Below, piece by piece: positions 1-10,297 of a DNA stretch of 64,000 nt (within the stretch, counting starts at the first letter, position 1; every line of letters begins with the position of its first letter). The DNA is from Psychrobacter proteolyticus (GTDB lineage: Bacteria > Pseudomonadota > Gammaproteobacteria > Pseudomonadales > Moraxellaceae). Position numbers and translations under genes: made by a program. A model generated the notes under the pieces. It made no database searches. It was given only the letters and a program-made list of their open reading frames with translations, and had not been told where the DNA came from. The stretch covers positions 477,946-541,945 of the forward strand of contig NZ_QLKS01000001.1 of NCBI RefSeq assembly GCF_003350005.1. Direction: 5' to 3'.

Positions 1-440
1 ACACCAAAGCGCTCTGGATCTTTAACTTGGTAGCCGAAGACAGTTGCACCTTTTTGACGATTGACAGCCTGACGAAGTAACGGAGTAAATCCTTGACCAT
101 AAAATATATTATCACCGAGCACTAAGCAGACATTACTATTACCAATAAACTCTTCACCAATAATAAATGCTTGCGCCAACCCATCTGGGCTTGGTTGAAC
201 GGCATAACTGATATCAAGGCCAAGCTCGCCACCATCACCGAGTAAGCGTTTAAAACCCTCTATGTCTTCAGGTGTGCTAATGATAAGCACCTCACGGATC
301 CCAGCGAGCATCAAGACAGATAGCGGATAATAAATCATCGGTTTATCATAAATAGGTAGCAGCTGCTTAGAAACACCCTTTGTAATAGGATAAAGACGTG
401 TTCCCGAACCACCCGCTAAAATAATGCCTTTTGTATTCAT
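1..440 (-). CDS. rfbA: Glucose-1-phosphate thymidylyltransferase, N-terminal part (cut by window edge)
   Basis: Makes dTDP-glucose from glucose-1-phosphate and dTTP, the first step of dTDP-sugar synthesis. The visible 146 residues begin [18 protein letters not shown], the sugar-nucleotidyltransferase G-x-G-T-R phosphate loop at residues 8-16, followed by the conserved [17 protein letters not shown] stretch and the L-GDNIFYG metal/nucleotide motif. The family is about 290 residues, so roughly half is missing beyond base 1. Its ATG overlaps the stop codon of the upstream rfbB by one base (TAATG), which indicates translational coupling within the capsule operon. Confidence 0.93.
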   Translation of the reverse strand, partial: MNTKGIILAGGSGTRLYPITKGVSKQLLPIYDKPMIYYPLSVLMLAGIREVLIISTPEDIEGFKRLLGDGGELGLDISYAVQPSPDGLAQAFIIGEEFIGNSNVCLVLGDNIFYGQGFTPLLRQAVNRQKGATVFGYQVKDPERFG

Positions 441-1498
441 TATTCACCTGCTCCTAGTCTTTCACGTTGATAGCTGCCATCTTGGACGCGCCTACACCAT
501 TCTATATTATTTAAGTACCATTCGACCGTTTTTCTAATGCCACTATCAAACGTCTCAATAGGCATCCATTTCAACTCATCAGCAATTTTGCTAGCATCAA
601 TGGCATAGCGCAAATCATGTCCTGGACGGTCTTTTACAAACGTAATCAATGATTCATACTGCTGACCATTTGCCTGTGGCTTTAACTCATCCAAAATTTG
701 GCAGATCGTCTTGACTACTTCGATATTCTGTTTTTCGTTGTGCCCGCCGATGTTATAAGTCTCTCCTATTACTCCTTCAGTAACCACTGTATATAAAGCC
801 CGTGCATGATCTTCTACAAACAACCAATCACGTATTTGATCGCCCTTACCATAAATAGGTAATGCCTTCCCATCTAAAGCATTCAAGATAACTAACGGAA
901 TCAGCTTTTCAGGGAAATGGTAAGGGCCATAATTATTAGAACAGTTAGTGACTAAAATAGGCAGGCTATAGGTACGATGCCATGCTCGTACTAGATGGTC
1001 TGAGCTAGCTTTAGACGCAGAGTAAGGTGAGCTTGGTGCATAAGGAGTAATTTCAGTAAATAAATCATTTGTCCCTTCTAGATCACCGTAGACCTCATCT
1101 GTAGAGATGTGATGAAACTTGAATTGTTGCTTTCCTATGTCATCAAGACTCTGCCAGTATTGACGTGCCACTTCTAATAGATGATAAGTCCCTACGATAT
1201 TAGTATTAATAAACTCAGCTGGTCCATCAATAGAGCGATCTACATGTGACTCTGCAGCTAAATGCATGACAAGATTAGGCTGAAAACTGTCAAATGCTTG
1301 CTCTAATGCTTCTTTGTTACAGATATCAATCTGTTGAAACTTATATCTAGCACTCTGTTCAATATCTTTGAGGGATTCTAAGTTACCTGCATAGGTTAGC
1401 TTATCGACATTTAAAACTTCATCATCAGTATTATGGATGATATGACGGATAACAGCAGAGCCGATAAACCCTGCGCCACCAGTAACTAATATTTTCAT
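440..1498 (-). CDS. rfbB: dTDP-glucose 4,6-dehydratase
   Basis: Converts dTDP-glucose to dTDP-4-keto-6-deoxyglucose, the committed intermediate for rhamnose, fucosamine-type or amino-deoxy sugars. It is an extended SDR of 352 residues, the usual family length. The NAD-binding GGAGFIG is at residues 7-13. The dehydratase triad region TDE is at 133-135 and the YSASK motif supplies Y159 and K163. It lies between the tviC-like gene (18 bp gap) and rfbA (1-bp overlap). Only rfbB and the start of rfbA are visible, so whether rmlC/rmlD or an aminotransferase follows, and therefore the final dTDP-sugar, cannot be told. Confidence 0.95.
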   Translation of the reverse strand: MKILVTGGAGFIGSAVIRHIIHNTDDEVLNVDKLTYAGNLESLKDIEQSARYKFQQIDICNKEALEQAFDSFQPNLVMHLAAESHVDRSIDGPAEFINTNIVGTYHLLEVARQYWQSLDDIGKQQFKFHHISTDEVYGDLEGTNDLFTEITPYAPSSPYSASKASSDHLVRAWHRTYSLPILVTNCSNNYGPYHFPEKLIPLVILNALDGKALPIYGKGDQIRDWLFVEDHARALYTVVTEGVIGETYNIGGHNEKQNIEVVKTICQILDELKPQANGQQYESLITFVKDRPGHDLRYAIDASKIADELKWMPIETFDSGIRKTVEWYLNNIEWCRRVQDGSYQRERLGAGE

Positions 1499-1516
1499 AA
1501 AAATCTACTTATTTTC

Positions 1517-2545
1517 TTAAGTTAAGGACTTAACATACCAAGGCATCGCTTTTTCAATACCTTGAATAATATTAAAATGCGGCGCATAGCCTAACCCATT
1601 CTGTATTTTACTAATGTCAGCCTGACTATGACGCACATCCCCTGCTCTAAAATCTCGATAGACTGGTGCTTGAGTGTAGCTAATGCCATTAGTACTTAAA
1701 TGCTCTTTAAGCGCTGAAAACAGCATATTAAGGGTAGTGCGTCCACCTACTGCCACATTATAAACTTGGTTTTTAGCTTCTTCAGCAGCAGTCGCTGCCA
1801 AAACATTAGCCTGCACAGCATTTTCAATAAAGTTAAAATCGCGACTGGTATCGCCATCACCATTGATAAATACCTCATCACCAGCGATCATGGCAGCCGT
1901 CCATTTTGGTATTACCGCTGCATAGGCACCATCAGGGGTTTGACGCTTACCAAATATATTAAAGTACCGCAAACCAATAGTATTAAAACCATAAGTACGT
2001 GAGAACACATCTGCATATAGCTCGTTGACATATTTAGTCACCGCATACGGCGATAAAGGATTACCAATATTTTCCTCAACTTTTGGCAATGCCGGATGAT
2101 CACCGTATGTTGAACTACTAGCAGCATAAGTAAAGCTTTCAACATTAGCATCACGAGCGGCTACCAGCATATTTAAGAAGCCTGAGATATTAGTATTATT
2201 AGTCGCGATAGGATCAGCGATAGAGCGCGGTACTGAGCCTAGCGCTGCTTGGTGCAGCACATAATCAATGCCTTCACATGCTTTCGAACAGTCAGTTAAC
2301 TGACGAATATCACCCTCTATAAAAGTAAAGCTTTCCCACTGCTCAGTGCTTACTAAACTTTTTACTTCATCTAAATTGTGCTGAAAACCTGTGGCGAAAT
2401 TGTCTAAACCCACCACTTTTTGATCAAGCAATAATAGTGTCTCAAGCAAATTAGAGCCGATAAAACCCGCTACCCCCGTAATTAGCCAAGTTTTAGGCGT
2501 CTGTACTAATTTTTCTTTCACTTTATGATAGGTTGTCGCTGTCAT
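1517..2545 (-). CDS. tviC: UDP-N-acetylhexosamine(uronate) C4-epimerase, TviC/WbpP family
   Basis: Extended SDR of 342 residues. The nucleotide-binding GVAGFIG is at residues 24-30, an SSS run at 143-145 and catalytic Y167/K171 in the YAVTK motif. The ~20-residue N-terminal extension before the Rossmann fold and the TGF-NLDEV segment resemble Vi-antigen TviC and Pseudomonas WbpP, which interconvert UDP-GlcNAc/UDP-GalNAc or their uronic acids. The tviB-like dehydrogenase lies directly upstream, so the pair most likely makes UDP-GalNAc-uronic acid for the capsule repeat unit. The exact substrate cannot be fixed from sequence alone. Confidence 0.87.
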   Translation of the reverse strand: MTATTYHKVKEKLVQTPKTWLITGVAGFIGSNLLETLLLLDQKVVGLDNFATGFQHNLDEVKSLVSTEQWESFTFIEGDIRQLTDCSKACEGIDYVLHQAALGSVPRSIADPIATNNTNISGFLNMLVAARDANVESFTYAASSSTYGDHPALPKVEENIGNPLSPYAVTKYVNELYADVFSRTYGFNTIGLRYFNIFGKRQTPDGAYAAVIPKWTAAMIAGDEVFINGDGDTSRDFNFIENAVQANVLAATAAEEAKNQVYNVAVGGRTTLNMLFSALKEHLSTNGISYTQAPVYRDFRAGDVRHSQADISKIQNGLGYAPHFNIIQGIEKAMPWYVKSLT

Positions 2546-2584
2546 AGTATTGCTCGCATGCTGTTATTGTAAGACTATATAGGC

Positions 2585-3880
2585 TTATAGACGGATATCT
2601 GTGTCTTCTTTAGCGAATACATATTTTAAATCATAAAGTACGTGACTGGCTTTACCTAAATTTCGAATGTGCCCTGCACCCATAGCGACAAACTCACTGT
2701 GAGCCACTGCTAGGATAATGCTGTCATAACTATTGGCCACAGGCTCATTGATAGGATTAATACCGTACTCTCTTTGAGCCTCTATAGTATCTACCCAAGG
2801 ATCATAAACATCGACTTCGATGTTATACTCTTCTAATTCATGAACAATATCAATGACCTTAGTATTACGAACATCAGGACAGTTTTCTTTAAAACTCAAG
2901 CCTAATACCAAAACTTTGGCCCCTTCAACTTGAATACGTTTTTTGATCATGGTTTTGACCAATTGAGTAACCACATACTCGCCCATACTGTCGTTTAAGC
3001 GACGACCAGCTAAGATGATCTCTGGGTTATAGCCGATAGCTTGAGCTTTGTGGGTAAGGTAATACGGATCCACACCAATACAGTGACCACCAACTAGACC
3101 CGGACGAAACGGTAAAAAGTTCCACTTAGTCCCCGCAGCCTCTAGCACCGCTTCGGTATCGATGTTCATTTTGTTGAAGATAACTGCTAGCTCATTAATC
3201 AATGCAATATTGACATCTCGTTGCGTATTTTCGATAACTTTAGCTGCCTCTGCTACCTTAATACTAGGTGCTTTATGCGTACCAGCAGTGATGATTAAGT
3301 TGTAGACTTCATCGACAAAGTCTGCAATTTCAGGCGTTGAACCAGCTGTTACTTTCAAGATGTTAGTAACACGGTGCTCTTTATCACCTGGATTAATACG
3401 CTCAGGACTGTAACCTGCATAAAAGTCTTGGTTAAATATCAATCCGGAAATTTTCTCTAGTACTGGAATACAGACTTCTTCAGTCGCGCCTGGATATACC
3501 GTTGATTCATAAACCACGATATCATTTTGTTTTATTAAGCTACCGATAGCCTCTGATGCTTTGATCAAAGGCGTTAGGTCAGGCTGCTTATAGTCATCAA
3601 TAGGAGTAGGTACAGTAACAATAAAGAAGTTACAGTCCTTTAACTCGTTGATATCTGAGCTATATCTTAAATGTGTGGCTTCTGCTAGCTCCTCTTCGCT
3701 GACCTCTAAAGTATGATCAGTGCCAGCATTGAGCGCTGTGATACGCTCAGCATTTATATCGAAGCCTACTACCGAATGCTGCTTACCAAATTCAACCGCT
3801 AGGGGTAAGCCCACATAGCCAAGACCGATCACCGCTATTTTTAGATTTTTAACATTATATCTATCATTAATCTTAGTCAT
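2585..3880 (-). CDS. tviB: UDP-N-acetyl-D-hexosamine 6-dehydrogenase, TviB/WbpO family
   Basis: Oxidises the C6 hydroxyl of UDP-GlcNAc or UDP-GalNAc to the uronic acid using two NAD. The protein has 431 residues. It carries an N-terminal Rossmann motif (GLGYVG at 19-24), a central UDP-sugar dehydrogenase domain with the catalytic thioester cysteine C267 in [11 protein letters not shown], and a C-terminal UDP-binding domain with the [15 protein letters not shown] signature. It belongs to the WecC/TviB/WbpO branch rather than UDP-glucose dehydrogenase. It precedes the TviC-like epimerase by about 40 bp in the same operon. Acinetobacter capsule loci call this gene gna. Confidence 0.9.
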   Translation of the reverse strand: MTKINDRYNVKNLKIAVIGLGYVGLPLAVEFGKQHSVVGFDINAERITALNAGTDHTLEVSEEELAEATHLRYSSDINELKDCNFFIVTVPTPIDDYKQPDLTPLIKASEAIGSLIKQNDIVVYESTVYPGATEEVCIPVLEKISGLIFNQDFYAGYSPERINPGDKEHRVTNILKVTAGSTPEIADFVDEVYNLIITAGTHKAPSIKVAEAAKVIENTQRDVNIALINELAVIFNKMNIDTEAVLEAAGTKWNFLPFRPGLVGGHCIGVDPYYLTHKAQAIGYNPEIILAGRRLNDSMGEYVVTQLVKTMIKKRIQVEGAKVLVLGLSFKENCPDVRNTKVIDIVHELEEYNIEVDVYDPWVDTIEAQREYGINPINEPVANSYDSIILAVAHSEFVAMGAGHIRNLGKASHVLYDLKYVFAKEDTDIRL

Positions 3881-3907
3881 TACTTTCTATTCCATTGCTC
3901 TAACGGT

Positions 3908-5920
3908 CTACTTAGTCGTATTATTAATCAGTGTATTAGCACTATTTTTAGTTGTCTCTGTATGGGGTGTGCCATCCTGATATCCTGCTACAAAACGTTC
4001 AAACTGTTGTTTAAGCCAGTCCACATCATGCTGCTCTGCCTTATATTCGAGCTGACATAAAATCGCCTCAATATCCGCTAGCGCAAAGCAATGCTCCATC
4101 GCTTGCATAATCAGCGGATGCGGCGTCTGCTGTACATTATCCTCACCGATGATCAGCTCTTCGTACAGCTTCTCACCCGGCCTAAGACCCGTAAAGATGA
4201 TCTCTATATCGCCATCCGGGTTATACTCATCCTTCGGCTCATAACCACTCAAATGTATCATACGACGTGCGAGATCGATGATCTTCACCGGAGCACCCAT
4301 ATCTAACACAAATACCTCACCGCCTGTCGCCATCGCCCCTGCTTGAATGACCAAATTCGCCGCTTCCGGTATCGTCATAAAGTAACGCGTCACGTCTGGA
4401 TGAGTGACCGTGATAGGCTTACCCTGCTCGATTTGTTTAGTGAATAGCGGTACCACCGAGCCAGATGATCCTAGTACATTGCCAAAGCGCACCATACTAA
4501 TACACGTTTGAGTATTATTAGGATCTTGACTAAACCCTTGACAGACCAGCTCTGCTAGACGTTTGGTTGCACCCATCACATTGGTCGGTCTCACTGCTTT
4601 ATCAGTGGAAATCAGTACAAAAGTTTCGACATTGGCCGCTATCGCTGCTCGAGCGCAATGATACGTGCCTTTGGTATTATTAATAACGCCCTCAAACGGG
4701 TTGTGCTCAACAATAGGTACGTGCTTATAGGCCGCAGCATGATAGACTGTCTGAATGCCATAGTCTCTCAGCACCCGTATTAGGTTGGATTCATTGGTAA
4801 CGTTGCCGATGATAGCGATGACCTCAATGCCTTGATAAATATCTTTACTCGCCACTTTAGCGATAAGCTCTTGATGGACACTATAAAGTGCGTACTCTGA
4901 TAGCTCATATAATACTAAGCAACGCGGTTTATTTTTAATAATCTGACGGCATAGCTCGCTACCGATAGAGCCGCCCGCACCAGTGACTAGTATACATTTA
5001 TCTGTAATATTGAGCTTCAATAGACTCTCTACAGGATCTACCGTCTGACGATCTAATACGTCTAGTATATCTACTTTCCGCATACTGCTCACAGTAACCT
5101 TGCCATCAACGATTTCTTCTAAACTGGGTAGTTCTTTGATCTGTATAGAGATGCCCGATAGCTTATCGATTATTTGTCTTTTATGAGCTCGACTAATGGA
5201 CGGCATCGCCAAAAAAATTTGCGAAATTTCTAACTTTGCTACTAGGGCCACTAATTCGTTATCACTATAGATGCGCTTGCCTAGCACATATGCACCAGTT
5301 AACTGCGTATCATCATCGATGAAAGCGACTACATTATACTTGTGTGAGTTACGCAGTCCTTCCAATAACTCCTTGCCTGCTTCACCAGCGCCATAAATTA
5401 GTACGTTGTCATAACCGTCACTATGATAACGATGCTGACGCTGGCCTTGCACGCGTGCTAATAATTCCCGAATAGTCAGACGACTATTCCAAAGCCAAAT
5501 AAAAAACAAAAATAGATACAGGATGGGAACCGCACGCGGCACACCTGGTAATAGTCCTAAATACAGCACAGCTTGAGCAATGACAATCAGTACAAAGAAC
5601 AGCTGCAATACACTACCCATCATTGCATCGAAAAAGCTTCGGGCCACACCTTTGTAGAAGCCAATAATATATAAACCCACTACTGGTATCAGCGCATAAA
5701 GTGCGAGCATCAACATATCTATATGGTAATCGACATAACCATAGCGGACAGCAATAGCGCAGAATAGACACATCGCTGATACCATAAAATCAGCTAACAT
5801 TAGGATGATGCGCTTGGCAATGCGCGGTAAGCTCAGTAAATACCTCGCAGTGCGCTGTGCAAAGCGCATATCAGTTTCAGCGCTGTTCTGAATACCCACT
5901 TGATTTATTTCTGTAGACAT
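3908..5920 (-). CDS. Membrane-anchored UDP-sugar 4,6-dehydratase, CapD/WbpM family
   Basis: Large nucleotide-sugar dehydratase of about 670 residues. Four hydrophobic helices fill roughly residues 35-145. A first Rossmann domain (LIYGAGEAGKEL, near 175) is followed by a second, catalytic SDR domain (LVTGAGGSIGSE, near 312). The active-site region reads STDKAVRPTNVMGATKR, with Met where ordinary SDRs have the catalytic Tyr; this substitution is characteristic of WbpM/PglF-type enzymes. The likely product is a UDP-4-keto-6-deoxy-HexNAc for QuiNAc, FucNAc or bacillosamine-type sugars. A TTG nine bases upstream is also possible, but the ATG at 5920 is preferred, although no clear Shine-Dalgarno is seen. 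Confidence 0.9.
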   Translation of the reverse strand: MSTEINQVGIQNSAETDMRFAQRTARYLLSLPRIAKRIILMLADFMVSAMCLFCAIAVRYGYVDYHIDMLMLALYALIPVVGLYIIGFYKGVARSFFDAMMGSVLQLFFVLIVIAQAVLYLGLLPGVPRAVPILYLFLFFIWLWNSRLTIRELLARVQGQRQHRYHSDGYDNVLIYGAGEAGKELLEGLRNSHKYNVVAFIDDDTQLTGAYVLGKRIYSDNELVALVAKLEISQIFLAMPSISRAHKRQIIDKLSGISIQIKELPSLEEIVDGKVTVSSMRKVDILDVLDRQTVDPVESLLKLNITDKCILVTGAGGSIGSELCRQIIKNKPRCLVLYELSEYALYSVHQELIAKVASKDIYQGIEVIAIIGNVTNESNLIRVLRDYGIQTVYHAAAYKHVPIVEHNPFEGVINNTKGTYHCARAAIAANVETFVLISTDKAVRPTNVMGATKRLAELVCQGFSQDPNNTQTCISMVRFGNVLGSSGSVVPLFTKQIEQGKPITVTHPDVTRYFMTIPEAANLVIQAGAMATGGEVFVLDMGAPVKIIDLARRMIHLSGYEPKDEYNPDGDIEIIFTGLRPGEKLYEELIIGEDNVQQTPHPLIMQAMEHCFALADIEAILCQLEYKAEQHDVDWLKQQFERFVAGYQDGTPHTETTKNSANTLINNTTK

Positions 5921-5990
5921 AATTGACAACTATGTTATTTAAGCTTTACTCATTTATGATAAATTAAAAAAGACTAACTATAAACAATAA

Positions 5991-8195
5991 TTAGCTATTA
6001 TTGCCGTAAGCATAGCTATAGTGATAGCTATATTTACTCATAAGACCTTGCTGCACATCATTGAGGATAATACCATCAACTTGGATATTGGCTTTGCTCA
6101 TCTGCTTAATAGCGTAAGCGACCTGCCCTTCTATCGATTTATCATAACGCGTAACCATGAGTACTTTATCCGCATACTGCGACATGATAATAGCATCAGA
6201 AGCTGCCAATATTGGTGGTGAGTCTATAACAATATAATCATAATGCTCATTTAGAGCTATCATCATTTGCTCGAACTTATCGCCAGATAGTAGCGATGCT
6301 GGGTTTTTCGGGTACTGACCACGTGGCATAAAATCAATATTATCCATTGTAGTTGGATGAATCACAGTGTTTAAAGTGACGTCTTGTGACAAATACTCTC
6401 CTAAACCATTGTCTTGAGACATATTGAATAAGCTGTGCAACTCACCTAAGCGCATATCGGCGTCCATAATCAACACCTTTTTATTTAGCTGACTGAATAC
6501 TTCGGACAAATTAGAAGAAATAAAGGACTTACCAACCCCTGGACTTTCTCCCGTAATCAGTATAACTTTCACTCGCTCACCAACTTTACCAACTTTAGGC
6601 ATACCGAACATCAAGTTCGTTCTTAAGCTTTTAATCGCTTCATAGCTTAAGCTATTATTGTCAACATGAGCTAATAAACGATTTGGTGATTTCTTATTCT
6701 TACGAAGTCGTGTTAACAATGGAGAACGTGGTACTGTGGCAAGCACTGGTACACCAGTTTTGGCTTCCAAGCGTTCAGGATCTTTCACTACATTTCTGAG
6801 GAGACTCTTCAGCAGCACAAGCATGGTACCCAACATTGCGCCTAGTAACATTGCCAAGATTATAATCTGTAGCTTTTTAGGTGCGATCGCCTTGAAAGTG
6901 TCAATTGGCAAGTCAATAATACGCGCAAAGCCAATTTGTCCTGCCTTAGCAATCTGTAGCTGTTGATAGTTTTTAAGTAGCGTCAGATAAATCTCTCTAT
7001 TTATCTCTGTATCTTGTGATAACTGCAAGAACTCGCGCTGTATTTCTGGTAATCCAGCAATAGTATTATCAATATTTTTCTTTCTATTATTGAGCACCGC
7101 TAACTGCTCATTGATTTGTACTACTAAAGGGTGCTCTTCGGTATAGTAAGTGGTTAAGTCGGCTTTTTTGAGCTTTAACTCGCTAAGCTGAGTATCTATT
7201 TGTGAGTTCTCTGTAAGTAGCAGTTCCGCCTCTTTACTGATATCAATAGTGCCGTACTTAATTCGAAATTCGTTAAATATCGCCTCAGAATCTTCTAGTT
7301 TCTTCTTAAGTGCTGGAATCTGAGTTTCCATAAACTTAAGTGTTTTGGTCGTCTCCTCAGAGCCGCGCGACTGGTTTTGCCTGACATAAGACTGAATAAT
7401 TTCTTTGAGTACAAGACTGGTCTGCTGCTGATTATTACCCGTCATAGATAACTCAATAATACCTGTCTGATTACCCTTTTCGGCAACCGACAGCGTGCTA
7501 TTTATATTACTCGTCGTCACTTGTAGTGATTGCTTAGTAAGGCTAATGGGATGGCTATTAAGAGGAAGGTCGGCCACCGTAATTTGAATCTGACCATCGA
7601 CACCTTTAAACTGGTTTGGCTGATTCAGCTGACCTTTAAAATCATCAAAACCATTACTAAGCGTAAAACCTGTCTTTGAACGAACTAAAGTAAAAGGTTG
7701 ATTCAAGTAACCTTGCGAGACATTGAACTGACTAACAAGTGCATTACCGTTCAGTGTTTTTAACATTACACCTTCTGGTGTATGAATAGGCGTATTAATG
7801 CGATCATGAACAATTCTATCCATAACGCCTATCTCAGGATCAGCTAAATGGATGCGGAGATGTAATGAATTGATTACCGGCTCTATAATCATACGCGAGC
7901 GAATCAATTCAGCTTCCGCCTGAGCTTTACTATCCTCAGAGCCGACCAGCTCTGAGATATCGCCGCCAAGTGCTGAAATTCCTGATGACTTATCGTCGAT
8001 TTGTATCAACGCATCTGATCTAAAAGTCGGGTTGACATAGCGGCTATAGAGAACACCGATTGCCAGCCCTAATAGAGCAAACAGGACTATTGTTTTCCAA
8101 CCTCTTAACAAAGCCAACATCAGTGCCATTAAGTCTATTTCATCATTACTCTCTTCGCTAGCAGGCTTAGATAAGTTTTTTGAATCTGTATTCAT
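5991..8195 (-). CDS. wzc: Polysaccharide co-polymerase / tyrosine autokinase Wzc
   Basis: Inner-membrane PCP-2a protein controlling capsule chain polymerisation and export, 734 residues. It has an N-terminal Wzz domain with a transmembrane helix near residues 35-52, a long periplasmic coiled region and a second helix near 440-462. The cytoplasmic BY-kinase domain carries Walker A GESPGVGKS (549-557), Walker A' MDADMR (around 577-582) and Walker B VIDSPP (around 656-661). The C-terminal tyrosine cluster is present (Y722, 724, 726, 728, 730) and is the expected autophosphorylation tail. It is followed by the CapD-like gene and preceded by the Wzb phosphatase. Confidence 0.95.
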   Translation of the reverse strand: MNTDSKNLSKPASEESNDEIDLMALMLALLRGWKTIVLFALLGLAIGVLYSRYVNPTFRSDALIQIDDKSSGISALGGDISELVGSEDSKAQAEAELIRSRMIIEPVINSLHLRIHLADPEIGVMDRIVHDRINTPIHTPEGVMLKTLNGNALVSQFNVSQGYLNQPFTLVRSKTGFTLSNGFDDFKGQLNQPNQFKGVDGQIQITVADLPLNSHPISLTKQSLQVTTSNINSTLSVAEKGNQTGIIELSMTGNNQQQTSLVLKEIIQSYVRQNQSRGSEETTKTLKFMETQIPALKKKLEDSEAIFNEFRIKYGTIDISKEAELLLTENSQIDTQLSELKLKKADLTTYYTEEHPLVVQINEQLAVLNNRKKNIDNTIAGLPEIQREFLQLSQDTEINREIYLTLLKNYQQLQIAKAGQIGFARIIDLPIDTFKAIAPKKLQIIILAMLLGAMLGTMLVLLKSLLRNVVKDPERLEAKTGVPVLATVPRSPLLTRLRKNKKSPNRLLAHVDNNSLSYEAIKSLRTNLMFGMPKVGKVGERVKVILITGESPGVGKSFISSNLSEVFSQLNKKVLIMDADMRLGELHSLFNMSQDNGLGEYLSQDVTLNTVIHPTTMDNIDFMPRGQYPKNPASLLSGDKFEQMMIALNEHYDYIVIDSPPILAASDAIIMSQYADKVLMVTRYDKSIEGQVAYAIKQMSKANIQVDGIILNDVQQGLMSKYSYHYSYAYGNNS

Positions 8196-8266
8196 AAGTG
8201 TTTATTCATCGCTTGAAATTAATCATCTGACAGAAAAAGAATCAGCAGACGTCTATTTGATAGATC

Positions 8267-8698
8267 TTAAGTAATTTTATCAGCCCAAGGTTTAAGACTA
8301 TCAAAGATATCTTGTCGGGCTTCTTCAAATACTGACAATTCATGTCGATATGGATCAGCAATATCTTGATCGATCCAGTGCCCGATACGGAAAGTTTTAC
8401 CACGACAATGTGGCCAACGATCCTCAATCCATTTACTCTGACTATCAGACATCGTCAAAATCAAATCAGCATGCCTGACCAAGTCTTCATCAATCTGCTT
8501 GGCAATATGATCCGACATATCTATACCTAGCGCTGACATGACGGCTAAGGCATTAGGATCAGCACCATTGCCGACTACAGCTGACAGTCCGGCAGAGTCG
8601 ATAGTTTTATGTGGATATTGCTGCGTAAGTAACGCTTCAGCAATAGGGCTACGGCAAATATTGCCCACACAAACAACCAAAATATTTTCAAATGCCAT
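8267..8698 (-). CDS. wzb: Low-molecular-weight protein-tyrosine phosphatase Wzb
   Basis: Dephosphorylates the Wzc tyrosine tail so that the kinase cycles during capsule assembly. The protein is 143 residues, the normal family size. The P-loop is C10-VGNIC-R16-S (CX5RS), and the general-acid aspartate lies in the IADPYRHE motif near residue 115. The gene sits 9 bp after wza and about 70 bp before wzc, the classical wza-wzb-wzc order. Confidence 0.95.
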   Translation of the reverse strand: MAFENILVVCVGNICRSPIAEALLTQQYPHKTIDSAGLSAVVGNGADPNALAVMSALGIDMSDHIAKQIDEDLVRHADLILTMSDSQSKWIEDRWPHCRGKTFRIGHWIDQDIADPYRHELSVFEEARQDIFDSLKPWADKIT

Positions 8699-8707
8699 AA
8701 TAATTAC

Positions 8708-9793
8708 CTATAACCCTGAAAGACTTCTTATCGCTGAAGTAGAAGGTAACAGCGAGTTGATAACGCGATTCCAGCGGGTTAAGCCTGTTGGATCAACATA
8801 AAGAATGTCATTAGGCTGCATCTCGAAACGATTAGCGAGTGCTAAATTGGTAATCGTTTGCATGTCTACATAATAAATATTAGTACGACGAGACTCTAAA
8901 TTATCACGTACGACATAGACTTTTGCAGCATTCGCGGTAAACGAATTTAGCCCCTGTGACTCACCAAGTACTTGAGCTAAAGTCAGCCCCTGCTCTAAGA
9001 TAGGAACAGGCTTTATTTGACCAAACTCTCCTAAAACGTAGACAGTATTACGGCTTTGGCTATTAACATGAATTGAGTCACCATCTTGAATGTAAATCTG
9101 GTTCCCTGAAGCACCTACCTGACGCAGATCTTGTAAGCCAATGTTGTAATTGCGACCATTACGATTCAAAACGATACTGTTTGAATCTCCAGTTTCTGTC
9201 GCTCCGCCCGCTTTAGAAATCGCACTGTAAAGCGATACTGGCGCATCTTCGATAGCGAACTCCCCAGGCTGTCTGACTTCACCATCAATAAAGAACTTAT
9301 TACCACGATAATTGATAATTTTGACCTGCGGATCAGAGTACTTTAGATAGCGCTGAAGCTTGCTCTTCAGAGAGGCAGTAAACTGAGGTACACTTAAATT
9401 TAAAGCTTTAACTCGACCCACCAAAGGAAACTGTACAAAACCTTCCTGATCTACCGGATAACCTGATGCCGTAGCAGCTGGTGTCATATCTGGATAACCA
9501 ATCAAATTAATACTGAGGATATCGCCTTGAGAAATACGATATACACTCTTTTTTGAATTAGCAATCAGTTGATAAATGTCATTGCTAGGTCGCGTCACTT
9601 GATAATTTGGTAAGGTCGCTAAACTAAGCGGTTGAATATTGAACTGCAAACCATTCTCAGCCGTAAAATCTCCTACAGGAGGTAAATCTCCTGCTTGTAG
9701 GCCAGAATTAATTGTTGTCGTCGCGCAACCAGCGGACCATAAAGTTATGAGTAATAAGCTTGATACACTCGATAGCTTAAGTGATTGGCGCAT
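8708..9793 (-). CDS. wza: Outer-membrane capsule export lipoprotein Wza
   Basis: Forms the octameric outer-membrane channel for capsular polysaccharide. The signal peptide ends in a lipobox with C23 (WSAGC). The body has the polysaccharide-export domain (QGDILSINLIGYPDMTP, then VDQEGFVQFPLVGRVKAL), repeated SLBB domains and a C-terminal amphipathic segment. At 361 residues it matches Wza. The start codon follows an AAAGG Shine-Dalgarno by 8 bases. It is the first gene of the operon; the promoter is at 9949-9977. Confidence 0.94.
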   Translation of the reverse strand: MRQSLKLSSVSSLLLITLWSAGCATTTINSGLQAGDLPPVGDFTAENGLQFNIQPLSLATLPNYQVTRPSNDIYQLIANSKKSVYRISQGDILSINLIGYPDMTPAATASGYPVDQEGFVQFPLVGRVKALNLSVPQFTASLKSKLQRYLKYSDPQVKIINYRGNKFFIDGEVRQPGEFAIEDAPVSLYSAISKAGGATETGDSNSIVLNRNGRNYNIGLQDLRQVGASGNQIYIQDGDSIHVNSQSRNTVYVLGEFGQIKPVPILEQGLTLAQVLGESQGLNSFTANAAKVYVVRDNLESRRTNIYYVDMQTITNLALANRFEMQPNDILYVDPTGLTRWNRVINSLLPSTSAIRSLSGL

Positions 9794-9873
9794 AGTAGAG
9801 ACCTTTTAAATCTTGATAATATATTCCAATAAACAGTAGTTATCAAAAATAATTGTTATATAAAAAATGACTC

Positions 9874-9913
9874 CATTTTACATAAAGCCTTATGAAAAAC
9901 GCTATGTAAAATG
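9874..9913 (-). promoter_or_regulatory. Perfect 11-bp inverted repeat in the wza leader
   Basis: CATTTTACATA (9874-9884) is exactly inverted as TATGTAAAATG (9903-9913) across an 18-base spacer. It falls about 30-70 bases downstream of the predicted transcription start and 80 bases before the wza start codon. It could be a repressor operator or a stable RNA hairpin in the capsule mRNA leader. No JUMPstart/ops element was seen. Confidence 0.55.
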
Positions 9914-9948
9914 AAGCTCATCTATCGAAATAAATCTATTCTAGCACG

Positions 9949-9977
9949 ATTATACGTATCCCATACCCTCTTTACAA
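9949..9977 (-). promoter_or_regulatory. Sigma70-type promoter of the capsule operon
   Basis: On the minus strand TTGTAA (9977-9972, 4 of 6 consensus) is followed by exactly 17 bases and a perfect TATAAT (9954-9949). The predicted start near 9942 gives a leader of about 150 nt before wza. Confidence 0.65.
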
Positions 9978-10180
9978 TTAGAGTTATTTTAGTAACAATT
10001 AATTAAGTACACATAATAGTATTATTACTAAAACAGTTCTTGTTCGCGCTAATTGATAATATTTTTTAAAAACGAAAAGACTGCTCTGCAGCTCAATCGT
10101 TAAAATTTTTCGCATAACAATTAATAGCTTCTCTCATAGTTGTTCACAGTACTCACCTCTTTTCCCACTTCCAAAAATTA
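9978..10180. other. AT-rich intergenic region upstream of the capsule promoter
   Basis: Part of a ~500-bp gap between wza and the next gene. Between the capsule promoter and the terminator at 10181 I see only AT-rich sequence with no convincing gene or repeat. It could hold activator sites for the capsule promoter. Confidence 0.4.
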
Positions 10181-10222
10181 AAAGGCCTCACCATTCATCA
10201 TAAGAGCAGTGAGGCTTCTTTG
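10181..10222 (-). terminator. Rho-independent terminator after the acidic unknown gene
   Basis: GCCTCAC (10185-10191) pairs with GTGAGGC (10209-10215). On the minus strand the stem is followed by TTTTAATTTTT, so it should end transcription of the gene at 10298-11002. It also has a T-rich plus-strand side. Confidence 0.7.
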
Positions 10223-10297
10223 TAATTTTTACGCTATGTAAATGTTTCCAAATCTCTTTTTCTAATGAATGAACACTTCACTAGCTTATCTTCCATA

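Noticed and set aside
8242..8427. 61-codon minus-strand frame overlapping wzb
   Set aside because: It shares most of its DNA with the well-supported wzb in another frame and has no motif.
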